Positions 56,266 through 63,617 of a DNA stretch of 64,000 nucleotides are shown piece after piece; the stretch's first letter is position 1; each line of letters opens with the position of its first letter. The notes beneath the pieces were generated by a model. That model ran no database searches. It saw only the letters and a program-made list of their open reading frames with translations, and was not told the origin of the DNA. The stretch covers positions 1,299,093-1,363,092 of the forward strand of contig JAUHVY010000001.1 in the NCBI GenBank assembly GCA_030424975.1, written 5' to 3'. This stretch comes from Alphaproteobacteria bacterium. GTDB lineage: Bacteria > Pseudomonadota > Alphaproteobacteria > Micavibrionales > Micavibrionaceae. The translations under genes were made by a program, and so were the position numbers.

Positions 56266-56784
56266 ATGCCGGATAATGACATCGTATCAGAACTGGACCC
56301 GAAACAACGTTACATCGACATGATGCGCGGACCGGGCGAAGTGGCCATCGACATCAAGGACAGCACAGTTGACTCCATCAACGAACACACAAATGGCGGC
56401 GCCGATAAAGTTGCGGACATAGTGGAAGACGGTGCAAATTGGTTCTCTGAAAAATGGGCAGGTATCAAAGAAGCGTTTGGCGGCGTTAATTACGACGAAG
56501 AAGCGCAAGAAGCATACGGCAACCGAGCGGAGATTATTTCACAATTTGCACAGGAATACCGCGCCAAGGAATTAACACCTGAAACCATGCGCAACATGGA
56601 ATACCTCAAGGATTCAGGCGCGCTTGATGCATCAGGTGATGACAACACCAGCGCCAGAATTTCGGGAAGCTTCCTTGAAATGGTGAAAGAAGACCCGGGC
56701 TATTACGGCCTGCAACAAACAGGCATGGAAACATATGATAACGGCGCACAAGATATTCCCGTCTATGAGAGCGTGAAATTGTAA
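56266..56784 (+). CDS. Hypothetical acidic protein, 172 residues
   Basis: This is an unrecognised acidic soluble protein with no signal peptide. One helix in the middle (GANWFSEKWAGIKEAFGGVN) is amphipathic with aromatics, but no membrane segment exists. GGGGAG lies 7 bases before the ATG at 56266, strongly supporting this start; an ATG two codons earlier is too close to it. It is monocistronic with its own terminator. It is one of the acidic orphan set. Confidence 0.8.
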   Translation: MPDNDIVSELDPKQRYIDMMRGPGEVAIDIKDSTVDSINEHTNGGADKVADIVEDGANWFSEKWAGIKEAFGGVNYDEEAQEAYGNRAEIISQFAQEYRAKELTPETMRNMEYLKDSGALDASGDDNTSARISGSFLEMVKEDPGYYGLQQTGMETYDNGAQDIPVYESVKL

Positions 56785-56806
56785 ACCAAGCCATATGAAT
56801 GAACAA

Positions 56807-56836
56807 AAAGCCCCGCATAATCGGGGCTTTTATTTT
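56807..56836 (+). terminator. Terminator of the 56.3 kb acidic gene
   Basis: A 9-bp stem (56807-56815 with 56822-56830) is followed by TATTTTTT. Confidence 0.85.
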
Positions 56837-56920
56837 TTGCGCTTAAATCGTGACAATCATCTTGACAAGCGCGGCGCAAAAAGGCATAAAACGGCTCTAC
56901 AGATCAAACCCTGTATTCGT

Positions 56921-56996
56921 GGCGGAGTAGCTCAGGGGTTAGAGCAGAGGAATCATAATCCTTGTGTCGGGAGTTCAAATCTCTCCTCCGCTACCA
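56921..56996 (+). tRNA. tRNA-Met (CAT), elongator type
   Basis: A complete 76-base cloverleaf was folded by eye. The acceptor stem 56921-56927 pairs with the 3' strand, with a G-U end pair. The D arm is GCTC/GAGC, and the anticodon stem GAGGA/TCCTT encloses loop ATCATAA, giving anticodon CAT. The T arm is GGGAG/CTCTC with loop TTCAAAT, and CCA is encoded at the end. The acceptor and D-arm sequence match alphaproteobacterial elongator tRNA-Met rather than initiator tRNA or tRNA-Ile2. Its last 17 bases are part of a repeat found again at 57913. Confidence 0.92.
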
Positions 56997-57005
56997 AACT
57001 TCCCC
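56980..57005 (+). repeat. 26-bp direct repeat, copy 1, at the tRNA-Met 3' end
   Basis: This 26-base segment comprises the last 17 bases of tRNA-Met (including CCA) and 9 bases beyond it. An identical copy lies at 57913-57938, 933 bases downstream. The sequence between the copies holds one gene that has a paralogue further on. Confidence 0.85.
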
Positions 57006-57049
57006 TTAAAGTGTTATAGCTGATTTTCACTTTCCCTATTTTTTATCAT

Positions 57050-57880
57050 TTTTTAAATTATAATTAGTCATAATTACCTCATCATAGAAACCAAATGCCC
57101 CTTAATTATTGCATCAATCATATTTTCATCAGTATTCAAAGGGAAAGAAACAATATTCTGTTTGGCCGATAGAGAGCTGTCTTGGTCAGGTCTATAAATC
57201 AGAGTAAAAAGAGTAATTATTGGTACTTCTGATATCTTTTTACTTTTTGTCACCCCTAAAGTCACACTTACCACTAACGTACCGGGATCGCGCGTCAGCG
57301 GATCATAACTCTTAAACTGCTTACTAAATGCTTGATGATCATAAAACACTTTGACGGCAGGGTCAGTACATCCATATGGGTTTTTGCCTGAAGCAAGGAA
57401 ATCCCTGAAAAATGATGCGCACCCTTCCGAAGAAAAACGCCTTGTATATACTTCAACAATATTTTTTTCTACATTATCAGGCTTTAATGACTCGGGTATT
57501 TTAGCTTCATCAAGAAGCCTCATAAAGCGACTGTTAAATATGATGTAAATTCTGTCTACATCCACAAAAGCAGAATTTCTCATATTTTTATAATCAGAAG
57601 CCTTTGCTTGGATGGGTATCATCAAAGCAAACCCCATCATCACCAATAAAATAAAATGTTTAAAACGCATAAAAACCTCCCCCTAAGCAAAAACACAACC
57701 AAAAGATTGCATACACATCACAGATCGTAAATTCATAACACGATAATTAACAGCATTTTCCCGAAATTTGTAATTGTCGTGTTAAAAAGATTAACATGCA
57801 CGAAAAAGCACCTTGAAAATGTACAATGATTTGCACATTATAGGGACATTAATATAGTGAATGGCACAGCTAAAACCTGC
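57050..57880. repeat. Segmental duplication, copy A
   Basis: This segment (gene at 57074-57670, its upstream region and a remnant of a following start codon) is homologous by eye to 58275-59070. Matching stretches include sequence just past both stop codons, both coding regions, and the upstream region (AAAACACAACCAAAAGATTG in both). The limits are approximate. At 57861 an ATGGCACAG motif resembles the ATGGCACCT start of the gene at 59043 but runs into a stop after 12 codons. Confidence 0.7.
57074..57670 (-). CDS. Hypothetical secreted protein, duplicated paralogue A
   Basis: This 198-residue precursor has a signal peptide (FILLVMMGFALMIPIQAKA). The unrecognised mature domain has two conserved Cys (EGCASFF and NPYGCTDP), the shared phrase SYDPLTRDPGTLVVSVT and FTLIYRPDQDSS. 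It is roughly 70 percent identical by eye to the gene at 58302. GGGGGAGG lies 5 bases before the ATG. It is transcribed away from the following segment. The role is unknown. Confidence 0.82.
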   Translation of the reverse strand: MRFKHFILLVMMGFALMIPIQAKASDYKNMRNSAFVDVDRIYIIFNSRFMRLLDEAKIPESLKPDNVEKNIVEVYTRRFSSEGCASFFRDFLASGKNPYGCTDPAVKVFYDHQAFSKQFKSYDPLTRDPGTLVVSVTLGVTKSKKISEVPIITLFTLIYRPDQDSSLSAKQNIVSFPLNTDENMIDAIIKGHLVSMMR

Positions 57881-57912
57881 GGATTATATGACATTTTAAA
57901 ATGGGTAGCGTT

Positions 57913-57938
57913 TCTCTCCTCCGCTACCAAACTTCCCC
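57913..57938 (+). repeat. 26-bp direct repeat, copy 2 (tRNA 3'-end copy)
   Basis: This is identical to 56980-57005 but without the rest of the tRNA gene. It sits at the junction between duplication copy A and the region leading to copy B. It would be the far boundary of an integrated element or the seam of a tandem duplication. Confidence 0.85.
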
Positions 57939-57969
57939 AGAATTGGCCGTTACTCAGCCCCCTAGAACA

Positions 57970-58200
57970 TCATCCATTATCACGCCACTCAACAAGCGGG
58001 AACTGTTTATTACTTCCGATGCAATTGTTTTTATGGGACATCACAGTATTACAAACTACCCATTCCCGAAAATCATAAGAAACAATCCATAGAAGGCAAA
58101 ACGAAACTGGCAGAAGGCAAAATATAAATACCCACTTCCTTAAATTCCCCTTCGTCTTATCTTCTGCTTCCTCATTTTGAATTTCAGTCATATCACTCAT
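57970..58200 (-). CDS. Small single-pass membrane protein, 76 residues
   Basis: This protein has an acidic N-terminal segment (MSDMTEIQNEEAEDKTKG), one membrane segment (VFIFCLLPVSFCLLWIVSY) and a short polar tail. GGAGG lies 6 bases before the ATG, a strong ribosome site. It occurs only between the two duplicated genes and has no counterpart in copy A. I recognise no family. Confidence 0.6.
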   Translation of the reverse strand: MSDMTEIQNEEAEDKTKGNLRKWVFIFCLLPVSFCLLWIVSYDFREWVVCNTVMSHKNNCIGSNKQFPLVEWRDNG

Positions 58201-58301
58201 TGTCCACCTCCAGCACACGATATGTAATTTTGCTATCTACCCAAAAATCACCGATCGTATTTGCATTCTTAATGTCATTTTTAAAATATAACTAGTCATC
58301 G

Positions 58302-58901
58302 TTACCTCATCATCCGCATTAAGTGAGCTTTAATAGATAATTGCACCATTTCCTCACTAATATTAATTGGCATCATTCGAAGATCTTGTTTCGCAGAAAA
58401 CGAACTGTCCTGATCAGGCCTGTAAATCAGAGTAAAAAGCGAAACTAATGGTACAGACGTTATTTTCTTGTTATCTGTGGCTCTCATTGTCACACTTACC
58501 ACTAACGTACCGGGATCGCGCGTCAGCGGATCATACATATTAAAAAATTGTTTACTAAATGGCCGATGGTCATAAAACACTTTGACGACAGGGTCAGTAC
58601 ATCCATAAGGATTAGTACCCGTCTTTAAAAAATCCTTAAAGAAGGATACACACTCTTCCGAAGAAAAACGTCTTGTATATGCTTCAACAATATTCTTTTC
58701 TACATTCTCAGGCTTTAATGATTCGGGTATTTTAGTTTCATCAAGAAGCCTCATAAAGTGACCATCAAATATGATGTAAACTCTCTCAACACCATCAAAA
58801 ACAGGGTCTTTGATATTCGCTACATCAGAAGCCTTTACTTGGATGGGTATCATCAAAACAAAACCCATCATCACCGATAAAATAAAATGTTTAAAACGCA
58901 T
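58302..58901 (-). CDS. Hypothetical secreted protein, duplicated paralogue B
   Basis: The 199-residue precursor begins MRFKHFILSVMMGFVLMIPI and has a signal peptide ending VKASD. It aligns end to end with the product of 57074, sharing both Cys and the central YDPLTRDPGTLVVSVTM region. GGGGGG lies 6 bases before the ATG; upstream in-frame codons are open but unsupported. Function unknown; the duplication suggests dosage selection or functional divergence. Confidence 0.8.
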   Translation of the reverse strand: MRFKHFILSVMMGFVLMIPIQVKASDVANIKDPVFDGVERVYIIFDGHFMRLLDETKIPESLKPENVEKNIVEAYTRRFSSEECVSFFKDFLKTGTNPYGCTDPVVKVFYDHRPFSKQFFNMYDPLTRDPGTLVVSVTMRATDNKKITSVPLVSLFTLIYRPDQDSSFSAKQDLRMMPINISEEMVQLSIKAHLMRMMR

Positions 58902-58979
58902 AAAAATCCCCCCAAACAAAAACACAACCAAAAGATTGCATACACATCACAGACCGTCAATTCATACCACGATAAAAGT

Positions 58980-59009
58980 TTGACAGGTCACAATATGATC
59001 GGGCATTAT
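58980..59009 (+). promoter_or_regulatory. Putative promoter of the 59.0 kb gene
   Basis: TTGACA (58980-58985) and CATTAT (59004-59009) are 18 bases apart, resembling a housekeeping promoter. They lie about 34 bases before the ATG at 59043. Confidence 0.5.
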
Positions 59010-59042
59010 CTTAAAAAATTAATATTTTAGGGGATTTACAAT

Positions 59043-59327
59043 ATGGCACCTTTTAAAAACACAATCAGAGCCTTAGTCGATGAAGGTTACAAAAAAGACC
59101 GTGACATCGCGTCGCGCTTGGGCGGCATTGATTTATCACCTGACCAATATGATAAATTAAAAGAGGTCGGAACGTTATCTGCGACGTTTTCCGAGGGCGT
59201 TATCATGGCGGAATATACAAATACAGGCGTATTTGAACGCGCGGACACACCGGAAGTTGTGCAAGAGCGCTTAAAAAGTGATGTCGTTGACTATGTGCAA
59301 ACACATACAGGCATGCATAACGACTAA
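59043..59327 (+). CDS. Hypothetical protein, 94 residues
   Basis: This is a small soluble, mildly acidic protein with no recognised domain. A helical part (DLSPDQYDKLKEVGTLSATF) and a His/Asp C-terminus are visible. GGGG lies about 9 bases before the ATG, and a good promoter precedes it. It is the gene whose start seems duplicated at the end of copy A. Monocistronic. Confidence 0.7.
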   Translation: MAPFKNTIRALVDEGYKKDRDIASRLGGIDLSPDQYDKLKEVGTLSATFSEGVIMAEYTNTGVFERADTPEVVQERLKSDVVDYVQTHTGMHND

Positions 59328-59341
59328 ATCATCGATATTAT

Positions 59342-59372
59342 AAAAAAAATGACTACCTCCCGAGGTAGTCAT
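59342..59372 (-). terminator. Terminator of the 59.5 kb minus-strand gene
   Basis: A 10-bp stem (59349-59358 with 59363-59372) with loop CCCG is followed by a run of T residues on the minus strand. On the plus strand it lacks a T run but may also end transcripts of the gene at 59043. Confidence 0.75.
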
Positions 59373-59413
59373 GCTGTCTTTCCGCTTTTGTTTCGCCGAC
59401 GCGCGCTTGGGAT

Positions 59414-59500
59414 TTAAACCCGTATCGCCAAACCAACAAAGAACAAAGACATGATAAAATAGCTATAAAAAAAAATATAAATATAAAAATAAACACGCAT
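59414..59500 (-). CDS. Possible 28-residue hydrophobic peptide
   Basis: An ATG-to-TAA frame encodes MRVYFYIYIFFYSYFIMSLF and a few more residues, a putative single membrane helix. GGGGAG directly precedes the ATG, perhaps too close for efficient initiation. It begins six bases after the stop of the gene at 59507 and before a terminator. Supported only by position and composition. Confidence 0.25.
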   Translation of the reverse strand: MRVYFYIYIFFYSYFIMSLFFVGLAIRV

Positions 59501-59506
59501 ACTCCC

Positions 59507-59764
59507 CTAGTATTCTGAAGAGCTACCGATTTCGAAAATAAAACTTTCCTTAGCCTTTTCCAGAAAATATAACGTCATCTCACAATTTTGCTTTCGCGCA
59601 ATATCCGTCAGAAAGTCAATATGCGAAGAAAAAGCAGTCTTGTGATCAAGGTTAATCGCAATATCATTAGCCAGTTGCATTAAATGCAAACATACCCTGT
59701 CATCAAAATTTTCCTCTTTCGAGATCTTTTCACTTTCCAACACGTTAACCCTATACATACTCAC
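59507..59764 (-). CDS. Hypothetical protein, 85 residues
   Basis: This is an unrecognised soluble protein with mixed charge and an all-helical appearance (VCLHLMQLANDIAINLDHKT, then TLYFLEKAKESF). The start is read as GTG at 59764 with GGTGG 7 bases upstream; the ATG at 59758 is the alternative. It may form a unit with the tiny hydrophobic frame downstream. The 59765-60008 gap is AT-rich and holds no further feature that I can see. Confidence 0.55.
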   Translation of the reverse strand: MSMYRVNVLESEKISKEENFDDRVCLHLMQLANDIAINLDHKTAFSSHIDFLTDIARKQNCEMTLYFLEKAKESFIFEIGSSSEY

Positions 59765-60008
59765 TAAATTACACCACCATAACGAGAAAAATTATTAACA
59801 TAAACACAACCATAAGGAAACAACAAAATTCTAATAATTTAATATTATCAGCTATATACTTTGATGTGACGCGCCGCCATTTCAACCATAAGTACACATT
59901 ATGGAAAAGCGTATATGCAAAATATACATGTTAAAACGTTTTTGCAGCACCCCCCTTTCGTGGAATACCGCCCCGGATAACAAAATGATATTCTGTGAAT
60001 TTATTTTT

Positions 60009-60743
60009 CTATGGGATAATTAGGCCGTAAATAATGCTCTTCGCAACGGCATGCGCTTTATTTGAAGCCTGCAAGGCGCGGCAGATACTACGCATGTGCT
60101 TTTTGACCGTATCTTCACGAATATTCAAAATGCCACCAATTTCCCAATAGGTCTTCCCGCGCGAAACCCATTTAAGAATCTCTGTCTCGCGCGCAGTTAA
60201 TTGAATGTCTCTGTTCTCCCGAAAGCCCAGCTTCAATATTTTTTCATGCGTATAGGTCGCAAAAATATGCAAGTAATGCCTGTTGTAATTGAAAAGGTCA
60301 TCAAACGTTTTATGCCCCAAATCACTTGCGACTGAAAACGTTGCCTGAATACTTCCGGGGCCGTGAATAGGAATACTCGCCCCTGAACACATCCCGGCGG
60401 AAATGCTATCGTCGAATAACACCTTTTGCATCTTGGTAATAGAGTAATATTTTTCAATTTCCGACCATGAAAACGGCGTATTTTTCTCCGACGATATACG
60501 CCCGACCATATCATGGCTTTGAAAGTCATTTGCGATGTAATGTTCAACAAAATGCTCAGGATATGTTGTCAAAACAAGCGGTACATCATTTTCACTACTC
60601 GGCCAACGCAACCAATAAGTGAAGCATGTGAAGCCCAGCCTTTCAATTTCGCGCTGTGTTATTTTAACGATATCATCAAGATTTTTTGCATTTTGAATAA
60701 GACCAAGACATGTATCCATGTCCGTGAAATTAACGCTCAGCAT
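60009..60743 (-). CDS. LuxR-type regulator with autoinducer-binding-like domain
   Basis: This 244-residue protein has an N-terminal domain of the autoinducer-binding fold (about residues 20-165) and a C-terminal LuxR helix-turn-helix (LTARETEILKWVSRGKTYWE, then VKKHMRSICRALQASNKAHA). In the binding pocket the TraR Tyr61 and Asp70 equivalents are present (in HFVEHYIANDFQSHDMV), but Trp57 is Phe and Pro71 is Met, while a Trp equivalent to 85 is kept (FSWSE). No luxI-type synthase is visible, so it is an orphan regulator that may sense a different or no acyl-homoserine lactone. Confidence 0.88.
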   Translation of the reverse strand: MLSVNFTDMDTCLGLIQNAKNLDDIVKITQREIERLGFTCFTYWLRWPSSENDVPLVLTTYPEHFVEHYIANDFQSHDMVGRISSEKNTPFSWSEIEKYYSITKMQKVLFDDSISAGMCSGASIPIHGPGSIQATFSVASDLGHKTFDDLFNYNRHYLHIFATYTHEKILKLGFRENRDIQLTARETEILKWVSRGKTYWEIGGILNIREDTVKKHMRSICRALQASNKAHAVAKSIIYGLIIP

Positions 60744-60792
60744 TCTAATGTACCCCCAACCAGGCTATATTATGACATATTACATAGATGCC

Positions 60793-61653
60793 TTACAAAT
60801 CAAATGGCTGCGCAAAGCGCTTCGTGCGAATATCATCGTCACTTGCCTGCATTAATGCCTTAATAAATTCTGCACCATACTGCAAAATCATGCAGCCATA
60901 CGTCACCCATAGCATTAATAGAATTATAGATCCCGCCGCGCCAAATACGTTCTGAGGGGAGAGTATTTTCACCGCATTTGAAAAAAAGAATTCGCCAATA
61001 ATAAATAACCCTGCGCACATAACACCCGCCACAAGCGCATAAGAAATCTTAATGCGCACATCAGGAAGAATCTTGTAGATTATTGTAAACAAAAGAGAAA
61101 TAGTAAGAAACGATATACCAAACTCTGACGCGGTGATGAAATCAAGAGCAGGAAACCGTGTAACCAACCAATTCCCAAAGACCTCCGATGCTGCTGATAA
61201 CATCATAGACATAAACAATAAAAAGCCAATCATGATTGCAACACTTAATGAAACGAAACGGTTCACAACCAAACGCAAGACAAGCTTTTCTTGCCTTGGT
61301 TTGATACCCCACACAGAATTCATCGACACCTTTAATTGATTAAACAACCCCGTCGATCCGAATAATAAAATTCCACCACCAATAATCAAAGTTGTTAAGC
61401 CGGTGCTGCTGATGCGCGCATTATCAATTATGCTTTCTACATTCTCTGCAGTGCTTTTGCCGATAAAATTACCGATATAATTGTGAATATGCCCGCGCAC
61501 CACCTCTTCATCGACAAAAAACGTCGCGATTGAAATCATGATAATCATTAATCCGGGGAGCGAGAAAACAGCATAATAAGACGCAGCCGCAGCATGCGTC
61601 ATCGGATGGCTGGCCAGCCATGAAGTCGTTGCTTTTTTAAAAACCTTAAGCAT
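60793..61653 (-). CDS. YihY/BrkB family inner-membrane protein
   Basis: This 286-residue protein has six membrane segments and the family opening SHPMTHAAAASYYAVFSLPG, with the typical GLFNQLKVSMNSVWGIKP and FGAAGSIILLMLWVTYGCMI phrases. The family has no firmly established function (once confused with RNase BN). It is single, between the LuxR and channel genes. Confidence 0.9.
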   Translation of the reverse strand: MLKVFKKATTSWLASHPMTHAAAASYYAVFSLPGLMIIMISIATFFVDEEVVRGHIHNYIGNFIGKSTAENVESIIDNARISSTGLTTLIIGGGILLFGSTGLFNQLKVSMNSVWGIKPRQEKLVLRLVVNRFVSLSVAIMIGFLLFMSMMLSAASEVFGNWLVTRFPALDFITASEFGISFLTISLLFTIIYKILPDVRIKISYALVAGVMCAGLFIIGEFFFSNAVKILSPQNVFGAAGSIILLMLWVTYGCMILQYGAEFIKALMQASDDDIRTKRFAQPFDL

Positions 61654-61719
61654 TACAATACTGTTTTACATGATAGAAAATGAAAACCGAAAGTTTTCTT
61701 CGTATCACATCCAATCTAT

Positions 61720-62730
61720 TCAGAACAAAATAAGATTAGCGTACAAAATCGCGGAGAATGACAACAAATAAAACAACATAATCGCTAGCGCCCATAACGG
61801 CCCGTTTGTTGCAATAATATGCAAGGAGCCAGCCTTACCCTGAAGGCCGCCCTGCTCGTCATGGCGCGTGGCATACACCACCATAAACACGGTAACCAAG
61901 ACCATAAGATAAGAAAGCAGGTACACCTGGTCAATCATAAGCAAATACCCGACCTCGGGCAGGATTGATGACAGATTCAGCTGTAGTGCGACAAGCGCGA
62001 GTAGCGACGTAATCGTCAGGCCGACACGCGCCTCAACATGAGTAGGATCAAGAAAAAGTGCAAAAACGGCACTACAGACGACAAGTACCAGTGGCAGCAA
62101 GGTTTTTAGCGCTCCTGACAACACCGGCCTTGAAATTTCAACATCTATGCGAATTCTGGAATACGCACTGACATCAGGATTTGACAAATCGCCGAAAAAG
62201 GTTGGATAAGGCTTACCCTCTATCCCCAGCGAAACCTTCTGAATATTATACCCGGGCAGGCGAATATCCGGGTTCAAAGTAACCGGCACATCATCCGCAA
62301 CATACATCAGATCCTCAGCCCCCATTTCCTGATCTTCTACGATCACACTTAACCGTTGTTTATCAAACGGATAGTCAGACATATCAAACTTAGAGCTAAA
62401 TGCGCCTTGATGCCTGATCAGGTTATAGCGACTGCCATCGGGCTGATCTAATGATTGCTCATAAAATACTTTCTCCACATGCCCCTCTGGGTCAAACACA
62501 TTCATAAATTCAAAAGTGGCCGTTGGATCAACATCATCATCGGCCCAGCGAAACCAAACATAAATATCCATCACATAGGCATGGTTCTGAAGATCAATAG
62601 CCTGAATATCATTAATATAGGCACCGACAACAACCTTTCGGGGCTCCGCCGATGCCACATGGGTTGAGAAAACAGCAAAGACGAATACAAGACATGCGAT
62701 GGCGGCTCTGAGGCGATGTAAATCAATCAT
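61720..62730 (-). CDS. Pentameric ligand-gated ion channel homologue
   Basis: This 336-residue protein has the Cys-loop receptor architecture. A signal peptide (to about 28) precedes a beta-rich extracellular domain with a FPFD-type core (FDMSDYPFDKQRLSV at about 115-129, without flanking Cys). Four membrane helices follow: TM1 LLPLVLVVCSAVFALFLD, TM2 VGLTITSLLALVALQLNL, TM3 IDQVYLLSYLMVLVTVFMVV and TM4 LWALAIMLFYLLSFSAILY. Prokaryotic members include GLIC and ELIC, which are cation channels gated by protons or amines. Ligand and ion selectivity cannot be read here. Its ATG overlaps the stop of the secreted gene upstream (ATGA), forming an operon. Confidence 0.9.
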   Translation of the reverse strand: MIDLHRLRAAIACLVFVFAVFSTHVASAEPRKVVVGAYINDIQAIDLQNHAYVMDIYVWFRWADDDVDPTATFEFMNVFDPEGHVEKVFYEQSLDQPDGSRYNLIRHQGAFSSKFDMSDYPFDKQRLSVIVEDQEMGAEDLMYVADDVPVTLNPDIRLPGYNIQKVSLGIEGKPYPTFFGDLSNPDVSAYSRIRIDVEISRPVLSGALKTLLPLVLVVCSAVFALFLDPTHVEARVGLTITSLLALVALQLNLSSILPEVGYLLMIDQVYLLSYLMVLVTVFMVVYATRHDEQGGLQGKAGSLHIIATNGPLWALAIMLFYLLSFSAILYANLILF

Positions 62731-63617
62731 TCAAAAAGGCTTTTCTTGTGGTTTTCCTCTTCCTCTGCCACAGGATTCATATATTCCCTACGGTAAGCTT
62801 TGATGTCATCGGGAAGTTGTGATTTTTCAACAAAGGTAAAACCCAACCCCGACAGCATTTTTTTAAGGCGCGCAGGGTCAAGATACGCACAGCCACGCCC
62901 GCGAACATCCGGCACATCCGTATCAAGTTGACGATGCATATCTTCGCGCACCAGCCACCAGTGATCTTTATCATTGCCGCTGATGTAAATCTGCCCTGCC
63001 TCACCCTCTAATACACCACCGAACCTCAGGAAAAAATCAAGCATCGAAATTTCGGCATATATATGATTGCCGCCGTTATCAGCCTCATTTTTACAAATAG
63101 CACCCGTTCCAAGCTTCTTTGCCGCATGTTTTGATATACCCGCTGCCTTGGTCAACCCGTTAACCATAGGCGGAGTAAATCCACTTCGTCCGCTCATGGA
63201 AAACGCCAGCGCCGCAGACACTGGCTTGGCACGAAAATGCGATAGGATCAGATTATTTGTCCCCTGATCTTTTCGAATCGCTGCGTTGTAAAATGCATGA
63301 AACAAAACCTCAAAATCCGCGCGTATTTTACGTTCAGGCATACCGCCGGATACAGGCGTTTTTTCGCATGCATCATCGAATATAACCACATTATCCCCCC
63401 ATGCATTCCGCACAGAGGATGGTAATGCCAAATAGGTCGGCACAGACAAATTTAAAGGATCCACTGTTTTCAGATCATTGGTTTTCATATACCCCGTGAG
63501 TTGCGCAAGCCTGGCATCTTCGGGACATTGCGAAGCGCCTTGCGCCTGCCCTGCGAATATGCCACCGACAAAACAGAGCATCGTCACATTACGAAGTCTT
63601 TTTTGCATTTTGATCAT
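62727..63617 (-). CDS. Secreted protein of the channel operon, 296 residues
   Basis: This precursor has a signal peptide (VTMLCFVGGIFAGQAQG, cleaved near ASQCP). The mature domain has Cys near both ends (QCPED, ACEK, AICKNE, GRGCAYL), possibly forming disulfides. I recognise no family. ATG 63617 is chosen: it overlaps the stop of the upstream gene in an ATGA, and GGAG lies 8 bases before it. It overlaps the channel gene by four bases, so the two are translationally coupled. It may be a channel partner, a binding protein or an unrelated envelope protein. Confidence 0.8.
   Translation of the reverse strand: MIKMQKRLRNVTMLCFVGGIFAGQAQGASQCPEDARLAQLTGYMKTNDLKTVDPLNLSVPTYLALPSSVRNAWGDNVVIFDDACEKTPVSGGMPERKIRADFEVLFHAFYNAAIRKDQGTNNLILSHFRAKPVSAALAFSMSGRSGFTPPMVNGLTKAAGISKHAAKKLGTGAICKNEADNGGNHIYAEISMLDFFLRFGGVLEGEAGQIYISGNDKDHWWLVREDMHRQLDTDVPDVRGRGCAYLDPARLKKMLSGLGFTFVEKSQLPDDIKAYRREYMNPVAEEEENHKKSLFE

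Larger units (their letters stand above)
58275..59070. repeat. Segmental duplication, copy B
   Basis: This homologous counterpart of 57050-57880 contains the paralogous secreted gene, its upstream region and the intact beginning of the gene at 59043. The limits are approximate. Confidence 0.7.

Noticed and set aside
56795-57019. Open frame of 74 codons running across tRNA-Met
   Set aside because: Overlaps a terminator and a complete tRNA gene.
57857-58078. Open frame of 73 codons spanning the second tRNA repeat
   Set aside because: It crosses the repeat seam; its similarity to a frame across the tRNA is explained by the shared 26 bases, not by a protein.
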